DNA from: Bolinopsis microptera
Taxonomy: Eukaryota > Ctenophora > Tentaculata > Lobata > Bolinopsidae
Direction: 5' to 3'
Length of the DNA stretch: 64,000 bases
Assembly (NCBI RefSeq): GCF_026151205.1
Contig: NC_087084.1
Coordinates: forward strand, 2,327,345-2,391,344
Shown here: positions 35,901 through 42,042 of the stretch, piece by piece
How the letters are laid out: each line of letters begins with the position of its first letter
Position numbering within the stretch: position 1 is the stretch's first letter
Notes under the pieces: model-generated
Database searches by the model: none
The model's input: the letters and a program-made list of their open reading frames with translations, nothing else
Told to the model about the DNA's origin: nothing
Made by a program: the position numbers and the translations under genes

Positions 35901-36471
35901 ATGTTTCTGGGGCAAAATTTGTAGCGTTTCCATTATCCTCGTAATCGAGCACTGTCGCAATAAATGGAAAAACTATAAATTTTGCCCCAAAATAATTGCG
36001 TGGAATTTCATGGTTTTTGGACATATTTGAAGAAGCAAGTTGAGCGAAGATCTGGATCAACAAAACTTTGGTCTTTACCGCTGTAAAGCCAAAGTTTCGG
36101 TCTCATCCGCAAAAAAAACTTGTTAAGTTTCGGTCTCATCCGCAAATATTTGTAAACGTAGCGCGCTTGATTTTGTTGAATAAGAAAGCACTTTGTTTTT
36201 GCATTCAGTGTAACATGGAAATTTTGGTTCATAACATTATATCGATCGGTTTGCGCGCGAAATCGAATTATTTATTCTGGAATCTCAGAATTAAGATCAA
36301 AAGTTGCTCTTGAAAATCTATTTCCTTTCCAATTCTAGTATATATATCTGATAATTTAGCTTACTAGCTTATAATCAATAATGCTCAATCTATTTTCAGT
36401 GCGAAAATCAAATCAAGTTCTTCTTCGACTTTTTACCTGACCGCTGTAAAGACCAAATGGAGATACAGTGA
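3267..36471 (+). CDS. Gene A: long multi-exon gene with repeated NDK/NME-like C-terminal units
   Basis: Spliced plus-strand gene. Coding exons with GT-AG borders and, apart from two spots, compatible phases: 3267-3428, 3533-3671, 3806-3900, 4394-4484, 7088-7157, 7516-7727, 8886-8971, 9467-9522, 9753-10561, 11912-12070, 13335-13459, 13773-13898, 14105-14246, 16278-16406, 17033-17171, 19152-19278, 19644-19834, 20040-20203, 20517-20703, 20870-20988, 26871-26982, 27186-27344, 27538-27837, 28583-28738, 28941-29123, 29451-29545, 29778-29947, 31686-31788, 32036-32124, 35741-about 35829, 36400-36471 (TGA). About 1,600 codons. The uncertain spots are exon 12 (frame clash) and the joins around exon 30. 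Start: ATG at 3267 after an acceptor-like TTTCAG; upstream exons are possible. I do not recognise an orthologue. A cytosolic or ciliary scaffold role, as for other NME-domain proteins, is only a guess. Confidence 0.8.
4682..6832 (-). CDS. N-acetylneuraminate lyase-like aldolase with C-terminal membrane anchor
   Basis: Seven exons on the minus strand: 6832-6697, 6560-6441, 6296-6156, 6024-5864, 5650-5483, 5171-5081, 4908-4682, all GT-AG and in phase, giving 347 residues from ATG at 6832. Family: DHDPS/NAL class I aldolases (TIM barrel), which split sialic acid to ManNAc and pyruvate. Seen: N-terminal APVFTP, pyruvate-site loop GGSAGQG, LYYHFPSLT with the catalytic Tyr, GLKYT with the Schiff-base Lys, and GLPMGPP near the end as in animal NPL. 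Odd: the loop is usually GSTGE or GTTGE, here the second Thr is Ala and the Glu is Gln. The protein also extends into a hydrophobic segment (SYLLMGTCAFFLYKVFY) plus a basic tail, predicting a tail-anchored enzyme. It lies wholly inside intron 4 of gene A, antisense. Animal NPL proteins are about 320 residues. Confidence 0.88.
5642..5690 (-). repeat. 23-bp tandem duplication containing the acceptor of lyase exon 5
   Basis: Two copies of CAGTTTCACCTTAATTAATTAAT, period 23 bp. On the minus strand each copy reads ...TTAATTAAG|GTGAAACTG, so two identical 3' splice sites lie in series. The downstream one (border at 5650) is the in-frame one. Confidence 0.75.
6892..6978. repeat. 10-bp minisatellite (CAAGTAGTCA)
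   Basis: About eight near-identical copies between the 5' end of the lyase gene (ATG at 6832) and gene A exon 5. The proximity to the lyase start makes a promoter effect possible but there is no direct evidence. Confidence 0.85.
8034..8930 (+). repeat. 53-bp minisatellite carrying the 3' splice site of gene A exon 7
   Basis: About 17 copies of a 53-bp unit. Each consists of TTTTACAG (acceptor), then the first 45 bases of exon 7 (GATCTCCAGATAAGAC...). The last copy runs on into the rest of the exon to the donor at 8971 and is the one in frame with exon 6 and exon 8. Because 53 is not a multiple of three and there is no donor inside the unit, use of an upstream acceptor would shift the frame. 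A few copies vary (one has CTTGTAAAAG in place of CTTTTACAG). Confidence 0.93.
9467..12070 (+). CDS. Gene A exons 8-10: STQ repeats, Lys/Arg-rich region and coiled coil
   Basis: Exon 8 is a 19-residue basic linker (RIVPPYLTKKLQR). Exon 9 (809 bp) carries seven 24-bp in-frame repeats encoding GVSTQS/N at about 9889-10035, then a Ser/Thr-rich stretch, a basic segment (about 10,240-10,310, RTARTRSKEGKRRLKR, NLS-like) and a Lys/Glu-rich helix (IEDEIIVKKKKEEGAI) continuing across the intron into exon 10 (RLEEQNRDRSSTQLILDIEE). The exon 9-10 junction therefore lies within a predicted coiled coil. Exon 9 and 10 join in phase 1. Confidence 0.78.
10700..11735. mobile_element. Probable non-autonomous foldback/MITE-like element in intron 9
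   Basis: About 1 kb of GC-richer, hairpin-dense DNA in an AT-rich intron. Ends are imperfect inverted repeats (about 25 bp, TTATTA...TTTTCCGG at about 10,703-10,732 against CCGGAAGG...TAATAATA at about 11,702-11,727). No ORF of transposase type. Includes the multi-hairpin core 10,923-11,119 and a perfect 8-bp stem (AGCGGGCT/AGCCCGCT) at about 11,644-11,665. Boundaries are approximate. Confidence 0.5.
10923..11119. repeat. Nested palindrome: outer stem enclosing three hairpins (cloverleaf-like)
   Basis: An outer stem of about 36 bp (10,923-10,960 with 11,084-11,119, several mismatches) encloses three separate hairpins. Arm 1 is a perfect 14-bp stem, 10,965-10,978 with 10,983-10,996, loop of 4. 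Arm 2 pairs 10,998-11,005 (ATATGTCC) with 11,027-11,034, plus an inner GGGC/GCCC. Arm 3 has 10 bp (11,038-11,047 with 11,068-11,077) plus an inner 6-bp GGGCCC stem with loop ATT. The fold is available to single-stranded DNA or RNA of either strand. Confidence 0.85.
12186..13074. repeat. 318-bp tandem repeat, 2.8 copies
   Basis: Copies begin at 12,186, 12,504 and 12,822 (TATAAATCAAGAGGC) and are almost identical, indicating a recent expansion. It lies in intron 10 of gene A. No coding potential noted. Confidence 0.95.
13335..20988 (+). CDS. Gene A exons 11-20: first NDK-like units
   Basis: After exon 11 (GELSSLPPEYYSYCYND) the protein alternates short alpha/beta segments that resemble the NDK fold pattern: a Leu/Val strand, a helix with GEILSVLQDSG, and a strand such as VSLLGVRRSRL (exons 17-18). 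Exon 15 (FYVLSSIRDTQLEISALRLV, then LCLVLSGYSAIGKW) matches the same strand-helix-strand rhythm and the 'LxLxGxNAV' position of NDKs. No NxxHGSDS active-site motif is visible, so phosphotransferase activity is unlikely. Exon 12 (13773-13898) enters in one frame (QLFDVRVPGEELLEPYLLYF) and leaves in another (KDVGLYLSSHSIAQSDP), see findings. Intron 13 and introns 14/16 hold large minisatellites. Confidence 0.7.
14218..15508 (+). repeat. 42-bp minisatellite carrying the 5' splice site of gene A exon 13
   Basis: About 30 copies of a 42-bp unit. Each contains the last codons of exon 13 (YTCNLAHDK) and the donor AAG|GTCAGT followed by TCTCATTT. The whole array is one open frame (14-residue unit YTCNLAHDKVSSHL/F), every donor is phase 0 and exon 14 enters in phase 0, so splicing from any copy, or none but the last, preserves frame. 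Eight or so copies read AAT|GTCAGT, which weakens the donor. One 15-bp partial unit occurs near 14,769. First donor at 14,246/14,247. Confidence 0.92.
15640..16256 (+). repeat. 24/30-bp palindromic minisatellite directly upstream of gene A exon 14
   Basis: Alternating units built on TCTATACAATACATGTCACA with or without TGTGGTCACATG. Rich in CACATG/CACGTG (E-box-like) and in ACATGT palindromes. It ends about 20 bp before the acceptor at 16,277. Open frames of 200 or more codons across it are a by-product of the repeat lacking stops. Confidence 0.9.
16641..17105 (+). repeat. 185-192-bp repeat, three copies, carrying the acceptor and start of gene A exon 15
   Basis: Each copy holds GCAACTGATTTTCAG|GCGGGTTTATTC and about 80 bp of exon 15, starting at 16,656, 16,841 and 17,033. 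Between them are GTATACTGGA-type decamer runs (TATACTG repeats). Only the third copy continues into the exon's donor at 17,171. The first two are pseudo-exon starts. Confidence 0.92.
17494..18188. mobile_element. MITE with about 35-bp terminal inverted repeats
   Basis: Starts ATATCGTCACCTACAAATAG and ends with its near-perfect reverse complement (GTAGGTGACGATAT at 18,175-18,188). The inner part contains direct repeats around GTTAGGGCATATGT...GGCCCTTT at about 17,810-17,970. No ORF. It lies in intron 15 of gene A. Confidence 0.78.
18189..19151. other. Intron 15 of gene A, distal part
   Basis: No gene seen. Contains a diverged direct repeat of about 100 bp (about 18,560-18,660 and 18,825-18,930, CTAGCTCACATTTAC...AAAAAGTATCG). 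Confidence 0.5.
19282..19545 (+). repeat. 22-bp array of CRE + E-box palindromes directly after the exon 16 donor
   Basis: About 11-12 copies of GTGACGTCACGTGATGAGCA, beginning within a few bases of the donor at 19,278/19,279. Each intact copy overlaps TGACGTCA (CRE palindrome) and CACGTG (E-box). Either a repeat of no function or a cluster of bZIP/bHLH sites inside the gene. Confidence 0.88.
21048..24905. repeat. 1.7-1.8-kb tandem duplication, about 2.2 copies, in intron 20 of gene A
   Basis: Copies start at about 21,048, 22,745 and 24,576 (GACTAAATTTATGGTAGACTA). The third is cut after about 330 bp. Copy 2 has an extra segment near 23,565-23,655. Each contains GCCGCGAATATGCCGCG and a (TA)n stretch. 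No coding content recognised. It directly precedes the GPCR gene. Confidence 0.9.
25190..26302 (+). CDS. Intronless rhodopsin-class (class A) GPCR, divergent orphan
   Basis: 370 residues, single exon, nested in intron 20 of gene A in the same orientation. Seven hydrophobic segments are visible: LLILWNFIVILSSLIGDSII (TM1), VIITVMQHMAVCDLLQTVF (TM2, with the conserved Asp), VCNFVTVLLTCAMTTLKLII (TM3), KICSAVWLLALGGCTPALVL (TM4, conserved Trp), YFIISGAVFGILPSTILIL (TM5, Pro), LLTVGVFFISYLPFIA (TM6, Pro) and LYLTYLNIMSNFFVYSLTV (TM7). A Cys pair (FGVLLCHV and YIVYICHY) can link TM3 to loop 2. Canonical switches are altered: DRY is LKL, CWxP is ISYLP, NPxxY is NFFVY, TM1 Asn is Asp. C-terminal tail Gln-rich. 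Ligand unknown. The start is the first ATG of the frame. Confidence 0.9.
   Translation: MQTNNKTLYAIRDNEERSLLILWNFIVILSSLIGDSIILIATIKYKAIKLHKVIITVMQHMAVCDLLQTVFRVFPGTLAIISDRSVFGVLLCHVQDNVGWVCNFVTVLLTCAMTTLKLIIVKYPLRTSAWSTRLGHKICSAVWLLALGGCTPALVLNMLYIRDTIHFDYIVYICHYDLGSPSVPTWFPWYFIISGAVFGILPSTILILTSVLLLIVASRAASRHGIKMRWGGVMTVLLTVGVFFISYLPFIATKHWGVKYSTTSIRVMLYLTYLNIMSNFFVYSLTVRSFRHFLKVKTSELFTLMRLSMQGGRQLQQRHQRPVGQRPYPRQDPPEVQGDDILTPAVELQGMQLQEDEIQQNFPDIVDTPV
26767..26870 (+). repeat. 52-bp direct duplication containing the acceptor of gene A exon 21
   Basis: Two tandem copies of ACATATTTTAACATATTTCAG...TAAACYTCAGGAC. Both end in a usable CAG|GAC. The second (26,870) joins the exon in frame. Conserved in the duplicated copy at 42.6 kb, so it predates the segmental duplication. 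Confidence 0.82.
26871..36471 (+). CDS. Gene A exons 21-31: C-terminal NDK-like units
   Basis: Exon 21 (VFVALIGKDVAATAGREI), exon 23 (IISLLFRGINAFQIIKQLL), exons 24-26 (RLLASILVTSQVNHFGKIL, VFCVQAENCIYKLLQLVGP, SLRASFATHSDSFYG, TDVKRYFPDGLCC) and exons 27-31 (VCVVFPPDLLRP, LLLVLQRENAASCFSQIL, QIKFFFDFLPD) repeat the order of NDK elements: opening strand, second strand, 'RGxNA' helix, 'GPxDxxEAK...LRAxF' block and 'xxDVKRYFP' closing helix. The catalytic His motif is replaced (SPTYNDS). Exons 21-31 are duplicated at 42.7-46.5 kb. The donor of exon 29 (32124|GTTAGT) is now 9 bp from the LINE insertion. The last two joins are not certain. Confidence 0.72.
27999..28575 (+). repeat. Pyrimidine-rich minisatellite (CCTCTAACCCCACAAAC) abutting the exon 24 acceptor
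   Basis: About 575 bp of CTAACCCC-type units ending six or so bases before CTCCACAG|GAAG. The minus strand is G-rich in runs of four (GGGGTTAG, GGGGTTTG), so quadruplex-prone. The equivalent spot in the second copy (about 43,826-43,905) is only about 80 bp and far less regular. Frames such as (GVRGVC)n on the minus strand are artefacts. Confidence 0.92.
29124..29325 (+). repeat. Partial duplication of the exon 25 donor region, about 200 bp apart
   Basis: The last 34 or so bases of exon 25 and its donor (TTTTGCTACACACTCCGACT ... TATG|GTATT) recur at about 29,290-29,325. The second gene copy (44,450) lacks this, so it arose, or was lost, after the segmental duplication. Confidence 0.8.
29999..31480. 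mobile_element. 1.48-kb mariner-type MITE with about 150-bp TIRs
   Basis: Ends CAGGGTGGCCCAAAAGTGAC / reverse complement, flanked by TA on both sides (29,997 and 31,481), as in the IS630-Tc1-mariner superfamily. TIR similarity extends about 150 bp. Inside, a segment of about 160 bp (30,238-30,400) recurs in direct orientation at 31,169-31,330. No transposase ORF, so non-autonomous. Lies in intron 27 of gene A. Absent from the matching intron of the second copy (about 45,105). Confidence 0.88.
32134..35624 (-). mobile_element. Full-length, recently inserted endonuclease/RT LINE
   Basis: Comparison with the empty site in the duplicate (45,740-45,760) fixes the insertion to the base: a 3,491-bp element including one copy of a 6-bp target-site duplication AGTTTT (32,128-32,133 and 35,619-35,624). 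The 5' end is to the right. The 3' UTR is only about 26 bp and ends in AAGT-type repeats, as in RTE-type elements. Inserted antisense in intron 29 of gene A, 9 bp after the donor. Confidence 0.93.
32160..35366 (-). CDS. LINE polyprotein: apurinic-type endonuclease + reverse transcriptase, intact
   Basis: 1,068 codons without interruption. An N-terminal basic region is followed by an exonuclease-endonuclease-phosphatase domain with VGTWNV, LTETH, YAPT, GDLNARIG and IGSDHY (all catalytic positions present). The RT domain follows: IIVPKKGD, NNRGITL, QCGFRKNRSC, VDFKAAFDSIDR, SGQGDIQGPPLFN and the catalytic YADD. A C-terminal region with RWFGHVTRM and GRRSRGRPRKNW follows. These are hallmarks of the LINE proteins often mis-named craniofacial development protein 2-like in invertebrate annotations. 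One ORF, intact motifs and a clean TSD suggest a young, possibly active copy. Cis-acting 5' UTR about 258 bp. Confidence 0.93.
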   Translation of the reverse strand: MNNQKCSDSRSSRRGVARMKCSGQSRKDPSVQMRTKKSPYFNSVISSQHITHVDPEKGRALPCNFIKHSINVGTWNVLSLESSSSKLYELSQNMSAYKMDVLGLTETHRPGTGEVTLDDGSLFINSGRSDGYRRQGVGLVLSKKTKNSLISYSPISERILAARLHSRHINISIVIAYAPTEDAAVGVKDDFYQQLSGAFDELPAHDVKFLLGDLNARIGQDNSAWSGVIGKHSLHVSSNDNGLRLLDFCALHQLTIGGTLFQHRDIHKGSWKSPDGRTVNQIDHVCISTKWSHSLLDVRSCRGADIGSDHYLVRGQFRVKLMAVQKMNASRRISPAIENLRDQSKVEEYCIALQNRFSCLPMEENLDGEWTLVKDTIKEVSMEVLGERPRRRKQQHLSQETKTLIAERSKIKQMAPNDNNNRSEYSRANKLVKKSCRKDDENWALRVAADLETAAVHGRQREVWQRIKTLSGKKNRKSTAVRDKSGKLIADPSAQRERWGEHFSELLNPPPTNADMSDLDHLEVVPCFPYLGDGDGPPTRLEILNCLKKLKNHKSSGIDEISNEQLKYGASGLVDRMEKLFSKVWNSEAVPDDWLKGIVIIVPKKGDTSHCSNNRGITLRSTASKLYQIIILQRMSDGLESLLRDNQCGFRKNRSCIDQIYSLRTIIHNCIEYNLPLYVNFVDFKAAFDSIDRNYIWKAFSHYGLPCKYIRIIQAFFNGTVSAVRHNGELSEWFEVSSGSGQGDIQGPPLFNVCLNVAAERTESNKVVSHGAVLQRSISPLVDDITVLDTDYADDMAVLDNSEEGLQETTDLLCMYGAQGGLRINGKKTEAMVIGKATSQRPYTKEATVNITVEDTPVQQVSDFTYLGTIISSDGTIDRELSARIQKASGAFNQLSNIWKNRNIQSYTKIRIYKAAVLTILLYGSEVWNTTKKQLHRFEVFHQRCLRRILRIRWLDRVRNTEVLERAKINPVETYIGANRLRWFGHVTRMPDTRLPKYLLNWTPAHGRRSRGRPRKNWRKCLLEDAASFTGNTDIDLEGASKMASDRKLWREMIRHKREFIGAGHSND

Positions 36472-38405
36472 TGAAGAACTTCAAGAATGTTGTTCGATGA
36501 ACAATATAGCGGCAACTTATTGATAGCTGACGAGCTTTGAATATTTGCCAATCAGTGCGTTTGAATACTGGTGGGGATTTGAATTATATTTTCTTGGACA
36601 CATTTCATGACCACGATTTAACTTTCACCCAAGACCACTGATTTGTGTCAAAACAATTAATATAGTTTGACTAGTTACCAATATTTAGATGTATGATCGA
36701 CTGAGCGCTCTTTCCTTGATATTATGGAGAATCATTCGCCTTAAATTTCTTAGTGTTTCAGGGGCCTCAGTTCCAAATGAACAAAAATGGTGTTAGTTGG
36801 CCCCGAAACCTGATCGTATATATTTAAATTTTTGGAGCATTGTTTAAGCTCATCGATCCTGAGACCTCGCAAGTGACCTACACTCGTAATTCGTATATTC
36901 CTAGTTTTCTACATTTTATAGCTGTCTACGTGTATAGATTGTAGTATTATATTTAGCTCAGTGCCAGTTTGTAACTTATATAAATTTGTACAGATGTTTG
37001 TAGAAACTTTTATATATGAAAATGTCGTTAACTATTTATTTTCAATTTATAAAGACAATAGATTTGCTTTTCAAGAAACTCACAGGAGACTTCTTTCCTA
37101 TATGGCTGATCATGATCAGAGAAATAATACTATCGATTGATGGTTCCTTTAAGTACAAATCTACAGAATATGTAATTTGAGCAGAAATATAGTATGGGGG
37201 TATTCTACCTAATATGGGGAAATAAATTGAAGACTCATCCAATATTTATTTAAATTAACAGTTTGGATTTTCTAAAACCACAGATGCTCACAAACACTCA
37301 TACATCAAATGCGAGCATTACCTATATTACAATATGGATGGAGGTTCGTTAATTAAAGAAACTATAACACTGACTTACAACTAACAGCATATGTTTAGAT
37401 AATTATCTAGTAAGAATCTAGCTAAGGCGACCAGTGAATACTGAATAACAGTCTGTTTTCAATAGAACATTGTAAAACCAGCTCACGTTGAACGGCTTGG
37501 AGAAAATAAGCACACTTTCACAAATAAAACGAGCAATTCTGTCTACTTTTAGATCACACCAACAAAAATTAAAAAGTTACTGAACCCGAATCTGGTTTTA
37601 AAAAAGGATTGAGACTCTGCCAAGAATTAAAATCTAAAACAGGGCACGGACATACATATGTTAGAATTATATGGGAAAAAATTTGAAAAGTTCGACTAGT
37701 CTCCACTATCTGATCCATCAGACGGTCTTTTAAAAACCGTATAGCCATTTATTTGTGTTTTTTTCAAAATCAGTGGTTTTTGTTAGACAACCATTGAGAA
37801 GGAGACACGCCGAAATTTTACAACTTTGCCTTTCATGTACATTGACTCGCAAAATATAATAAACACAAAAGTTTACATTTTCATAAAGTAACCCTTTGGC
37901 AACAGTCTCGCATATCAAAAATGTGGACAAAAGTGGAAATTATCGTCTTTACTGCTGCCGTTAGGGCGATTTTACTTCCTCTTGAACAATACATGCTGTA
38001 CAATCTCTTCCTACATACTAATACATAGTAACAAAAATAAAAATAACAACGAAATATTTTATAATTATCATTCAACACACTGAGCAGTCTGAAAAGCTAA
38101 AATCTGAACTCTGAACAAAAGACATGTTGTGTTCCTAACATGCTCTGATAATTTATTAATTTAATAACTAAAGCATCTAATTGTTCATCAACCAAAGAAA
38201 AACTATAACTTTGCACAAATTGGGAAAAGAAAACTTATTCTACCAGCTAATAATGATACATAACGAATTTGTTAATTATCATCCGGGTCGGGGAGTGTCA
38301 TCACGAATTTTCTTCATTCACGGTTGACAATAGGGCAGAGCGTGGATCGCTCCTGAATACGTCTTGAAGAATTGAACAACTGCAGAAGAAAAGCAGCGGT
38401 GAACG
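36472..38405. other. Convergent intergenic space between gene A and the gene B relic
   Basis: AT-rich, no credible coding exon on either strand. It is identical in layout to 46,546-48,482. Contains 3' UTRs presumably. Confidence 0.5.
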
Positions 38406-38408
38406 TCT

Positions 38409-38475
38409 GTCTAAATACCAGACTCGGTCGTGTCTTCCTTGTATTGTACGCTCTCGACTTCCAGAATCTTCGGTA
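38409..38475 (-). pseudogene. Orphan duplicate of gene B's last exon, frameshifted
   Basis: Same TTTCAG acceptor and opening (YRRFWKSRAY) as the true exon at 48,483-48,542, but a 5-bp insertion near 38,443-38,448 shifts the frame away from KEDTTESGI-stop. No other gene B exon is nearby, so it is a by-product of the duplication. Confidence 0.75.
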
Positions 38476-38580
38476 CTGAAATAAACAAAGATTAGTGTTT
38501 AGTGTAATTATGACTTGCATTTTGCAAGTGGTCTGTACTTAACGAATCGGATCATTGCATGACCATTGACGGTCATGCAC

Positions 38581-39552
38581 GTGTAAGGTAGCTCAATGTA
38601 CGAGTGTACTGATGTGCACGTGTGCGCGGCTCCGACTGGCACTTGTGGTAATAAATAACCATGAGCTGATATAATGATTTCCCGCCAAATATGAAACAGC
38701 TAGTACTGTGTCTTCTAGAATGTTCGCTGGGATGTTATGAAAGCTTAAGACAGATATTTACTAATCCACAGTTCAAATCTTTGACGATGAAATTGTATGT
38801 AAACGCATGTTATAGGTATTATAATAGTTGAAATTTATAGATGTTTAGCTACCGAGCTGGTTGCGTGATGTTGAGAAGTTTGTTGATTTCTGCATTTTCG
38901 AAACGTTCTTTTTTCGAAAAGGAACGCAAAGCCGTTTCCTGTCAGTCCGACTAACATTATCAAACTGAATAGTTTTCCCTGATGAAGATGATAGCAGTTA
39001 CATCGTCAAAACAATGTATTGAGTTACAGAAAATGAATAGCAGCCGGTTTACACTTTACAGAATTGCACATGATATATTATATATACATGACACAGGGGC
39101 TCCGTCACCAAGCTAGACGATCGAGCAGACGAAACAGCTGACAGAGAAAATACAAGAAGTGATTCCGAGCGGGTGTAAGAAGGGTGTAAAGTATAGGTAG
39201 CTCAATGTACGAGTGTGCACGTGTGCGCGGCTCCGACTGGCACTTGTGGTAATAAATAACCATGAGCTGATATAATGATTTCCCACCAAATATGAAACAG
39301 CTAGTACTGTGTCTTCTAGAATGTTCGCTTGGATGTTATGACAGCTTAAGACAGATATTTACTAATCCACAGTTCAAATCTTTGACGATGAAATTGTAAA
39401 TGTATAGGTATTATAATAGTTGAAATTTATAGATGTTTAGCTACCGAGCTGGTTGCGTGATGTTGAGAAATTTGTTGATTTCTGCATTTTCGAAACGTTC
39501 TTTTTTCGAAAAGGAACGCAAAGCCGTTTCCTGTCAGTCCGACTAACAAACT
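38581..39552. repeat. Direct repeat pair, about 360 bp (38,585-38,955 and 39,194-39,552)
   Basis: Both begin GTAGCTCAATGTACGAGTGT and contain CATTTTCGAAACGTTCTTTTTTCG. Copy 2 lacks short segments. It lies in the spacer between the two segmental copies. Confidence 0.85.
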
Positions 39553-39838
39553 GAAGGGTGTTCCCACAATCCGGTCCGAGGTCCGGTTAACTTAAGCAGC
39601 TGTGAGCTGTTTAAGTGAAAGCGAGTGGCAGATAGATGTAAAACTCTGCAGCTGCAGAACGAGAAGTGTCCTGCCTACTTATTCCTCAAACTAGCTCTTT
39701 CCTAGTTTACACCGGAGACGCCATATAGAGAATTTCCTTGGATAGCTGTCACGTGACAGTCACGAGATATCGATTGAGCGCGTTTACTGGTTGAATATAT
39801 AGCGCGTGATATTGAGCTATTATGCAGAGCCATTACGG

Positions 39839-39950
39839 ACCATATAAGGCGTAATTAAGAGCTGCAGCTAGCTCGGTCTCTATCACTTTCACTAGCTGCA
39901 TCTAGCACGTGATATTTGCACAGCTAATTACACGCCTTATACGGTATAAT
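39839..39950. repeat. Foldback sequence of about 110 bp
   Basis: ACCATATAAGGCGTAATTA pairs with the reverse complement at the right end (CGCCTTATACGGT). The middle has CAGCTAG/CTAGCTGC pairs. Possibly a tiny MITE. Confidence 0.6.
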
Positions 39951-40594
39951 CAACAGGTAGAGCTAGTTCTCGGTGTGTCGCTGGGTAGCCGTGCGTGCGT
40001 GCAAGGTAAATATTTTGTAAACAATGTTAGTATAAAGATAACTTTTGCTTGGATATAAACATGCAAGTGTGAGGTAGCATAGTTGGCAGTGCACTGGTTT
40101 GTTGCTCAGATGGGTGAGAGCAAGGGTTTGTCTGAACCATCCTCGAAATCGTTGTTACCTAGCTAGTAACTTGGTGATTGAACAGAGAGTGGAAAACCAG
40201 ACGAAAGTAAAGATGAAGTCTCGGGGACCGGGGAAGCGGCTGATGATGGGCAAGAATAATTAAAGCGCCCTAGGCCGCTCCCCAAACCAGACCAATAACA
40301 CATTTTCTGAAAATTTCTAATTTTCGAGGTAAAACTCAAAATAAAAACGACAAAATAGGCATATTTGTATGTTGTAGTAATATCATCAAATTTCTTAGAT
40401 CTAGATTTCTAATTTCCTTTACGCTTTAGAACTGGAAGAACTGGTGAACCTGGTGGAGAGTGAAAGAGGTAGTTTATATGGCAGGACATGACAGGTACGG
40501 GTGCATGTTTATTGATATTCTCCCTGTTGATTTTTTATATTCACGATGTCAATCTTTCGCAGCTCGGCGCGGCGTGGCCCAGTGGTGAATTTCG

Positions 40595-40701
40595 TTACTG
40601 GGCCGTGCTCAGCCTGTCATTTTACCTGGGGACCCCAGGCTATTATGTTCATAAACATAATAAAGATTTGGCGAAATGACAGGCTGAGCACCGCCCAGTA
40701 A
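40595..40701. repeat. 28-bp inverted repeat, 51-bp loop
   Basis: 40,595-40,622 pairs with 40,674-40,701 with one mismatch (TTACTGGGCCGTGCTCAG / complement). Hairpin or MITE remnant. Confidence 0.75.
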
Positions 40702-42042
40702 CCTGTCATTCCGCCTAATATCTATTCGTATGATTATGAACAGAAATAATATATAACAGCATGCTGCATGAGGACCCGGCAGGTTCTGGTTAGCATCTTG
40801 CCGATCTTACGCCGAAATTGTGGATTGCAAAAAACATTATTTGCGCGGCCGATTAGTTCTGACGTTAGCTATAGAGGTTCTTTCACAACTTAATACCTAT
40901 TTTTTGTGGTATTATTATTGATTATATGGACGTATTAAATATGAAAATAAATTTGTTGAAACCCTAAAATTTTTTTGAAATATCTAAATCGATTTTTCGA
41001 AAATACTTGTGTATGCGTGTCTGATAATTTCATTAAATAAAAAACAATCCATATTCCCCTTCCACGTGTTTAGATAAGTTAGAAACTACTTTTTAACATA
41101 AACAAGCTATTTTGACCTCTGACGTGCAGTCTTTTATTTATATTGTTTTGTTTTGAACAAGTAAAATAGATCCGATTAATCCGTTTGTCGTTTTAGAACT
41201 TGAACCGTAGAAATCAATTTACAATTTTAATTTGACCATTTATTGAACTTCATTAAACAGGATAGTAGATCGAAGCTGTTACGGGGATTGTCTGCTCGAT
41301 ACACCAGAGTCATCAGACATGTCTTAAAAGACGTATTTTTGGCCCCTGAATCGATTGGGGATAGTGGGAAGTGTTAAAAATGGGGTTAACCCGGTTTTAT
41401 TTTGAAAAAACCGATTTTTTGCCCCAAAAATGGCCATTTTTTGAGGTTTTTTAGAAATTTCGACAGGTTAATTCAATAGAAAAGCTTGCATATTTTGGTT
41501 TCTTGTACATTTTCATTTGCCGCACTAGCTAATATCAATATAATAAGCACGCACAAGAGTTAACCCGGTCAAAATAAAAAACCTCCAAAAAAATGTTTTT
41601 TTGCGCGCTAAATTTTTTCGGCTCTTTATACATCCACAATGAAATATTTTTGCCCACAAAGTGTTTTAATACTGTTCAATAATACTATTGATAGTTTTTC
41701 AGCGTCAAAACAAGTTTTGAAAGCGGAAGAAAAAATTATATTTTTCGTGGTGCTGAGCACTTTGAAAATTGTTGAATAAAATCGAGCGCTACCGTAAAAT
41801 TTTAGTAACCCTTCCCTGAAACTCATTTAAGTTTTTGTACCGTTAGTGTTTTGTCCTTTTCTGAAGTTCATGCCTTCTCTGGCTTAATTTCATTTAATAT
41901 TGTTTAATACAGTACAGTAAAGTGTTTTATAATAGTAGAGTGCCATTTCTAATACTTCAATGTTACATTGTTGAGATACCTTTACTTGGCTGATTACTTT
42001 TTGTTAATACAATTTCTCCAATTTAGTATTGCATTGCTTATA
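40702..42042. other. Unassigned spacer between segmental copies
   Basis: AT-rich with T- and A-runs. No exon, tRNA or TE motif seen. Confidence 0.4.

Larger units (their letters stand above)
26303..38580. repeat. Segmental duplication, copy 1
   Basis: Matches 42,043-48,647 nearly base for base outside indels. The left breakpoint falls one base after the GPCR stop codon, the right one after GACGGTCATGCAC. Contains gene A exons 21-31, the convergent intergenic space and a relic of gene B's last exon. Extra in copy 1: MITE, LINE, long pyrimidine minisatellite, and the 29.1-29.3-kb duplication. Confidence 0.95.

Noticed and set aside
40212-40262. Small basic ORF beginning MKSRGPGKR
   Set aside because: Too short, no conserved neighbour or splice support.
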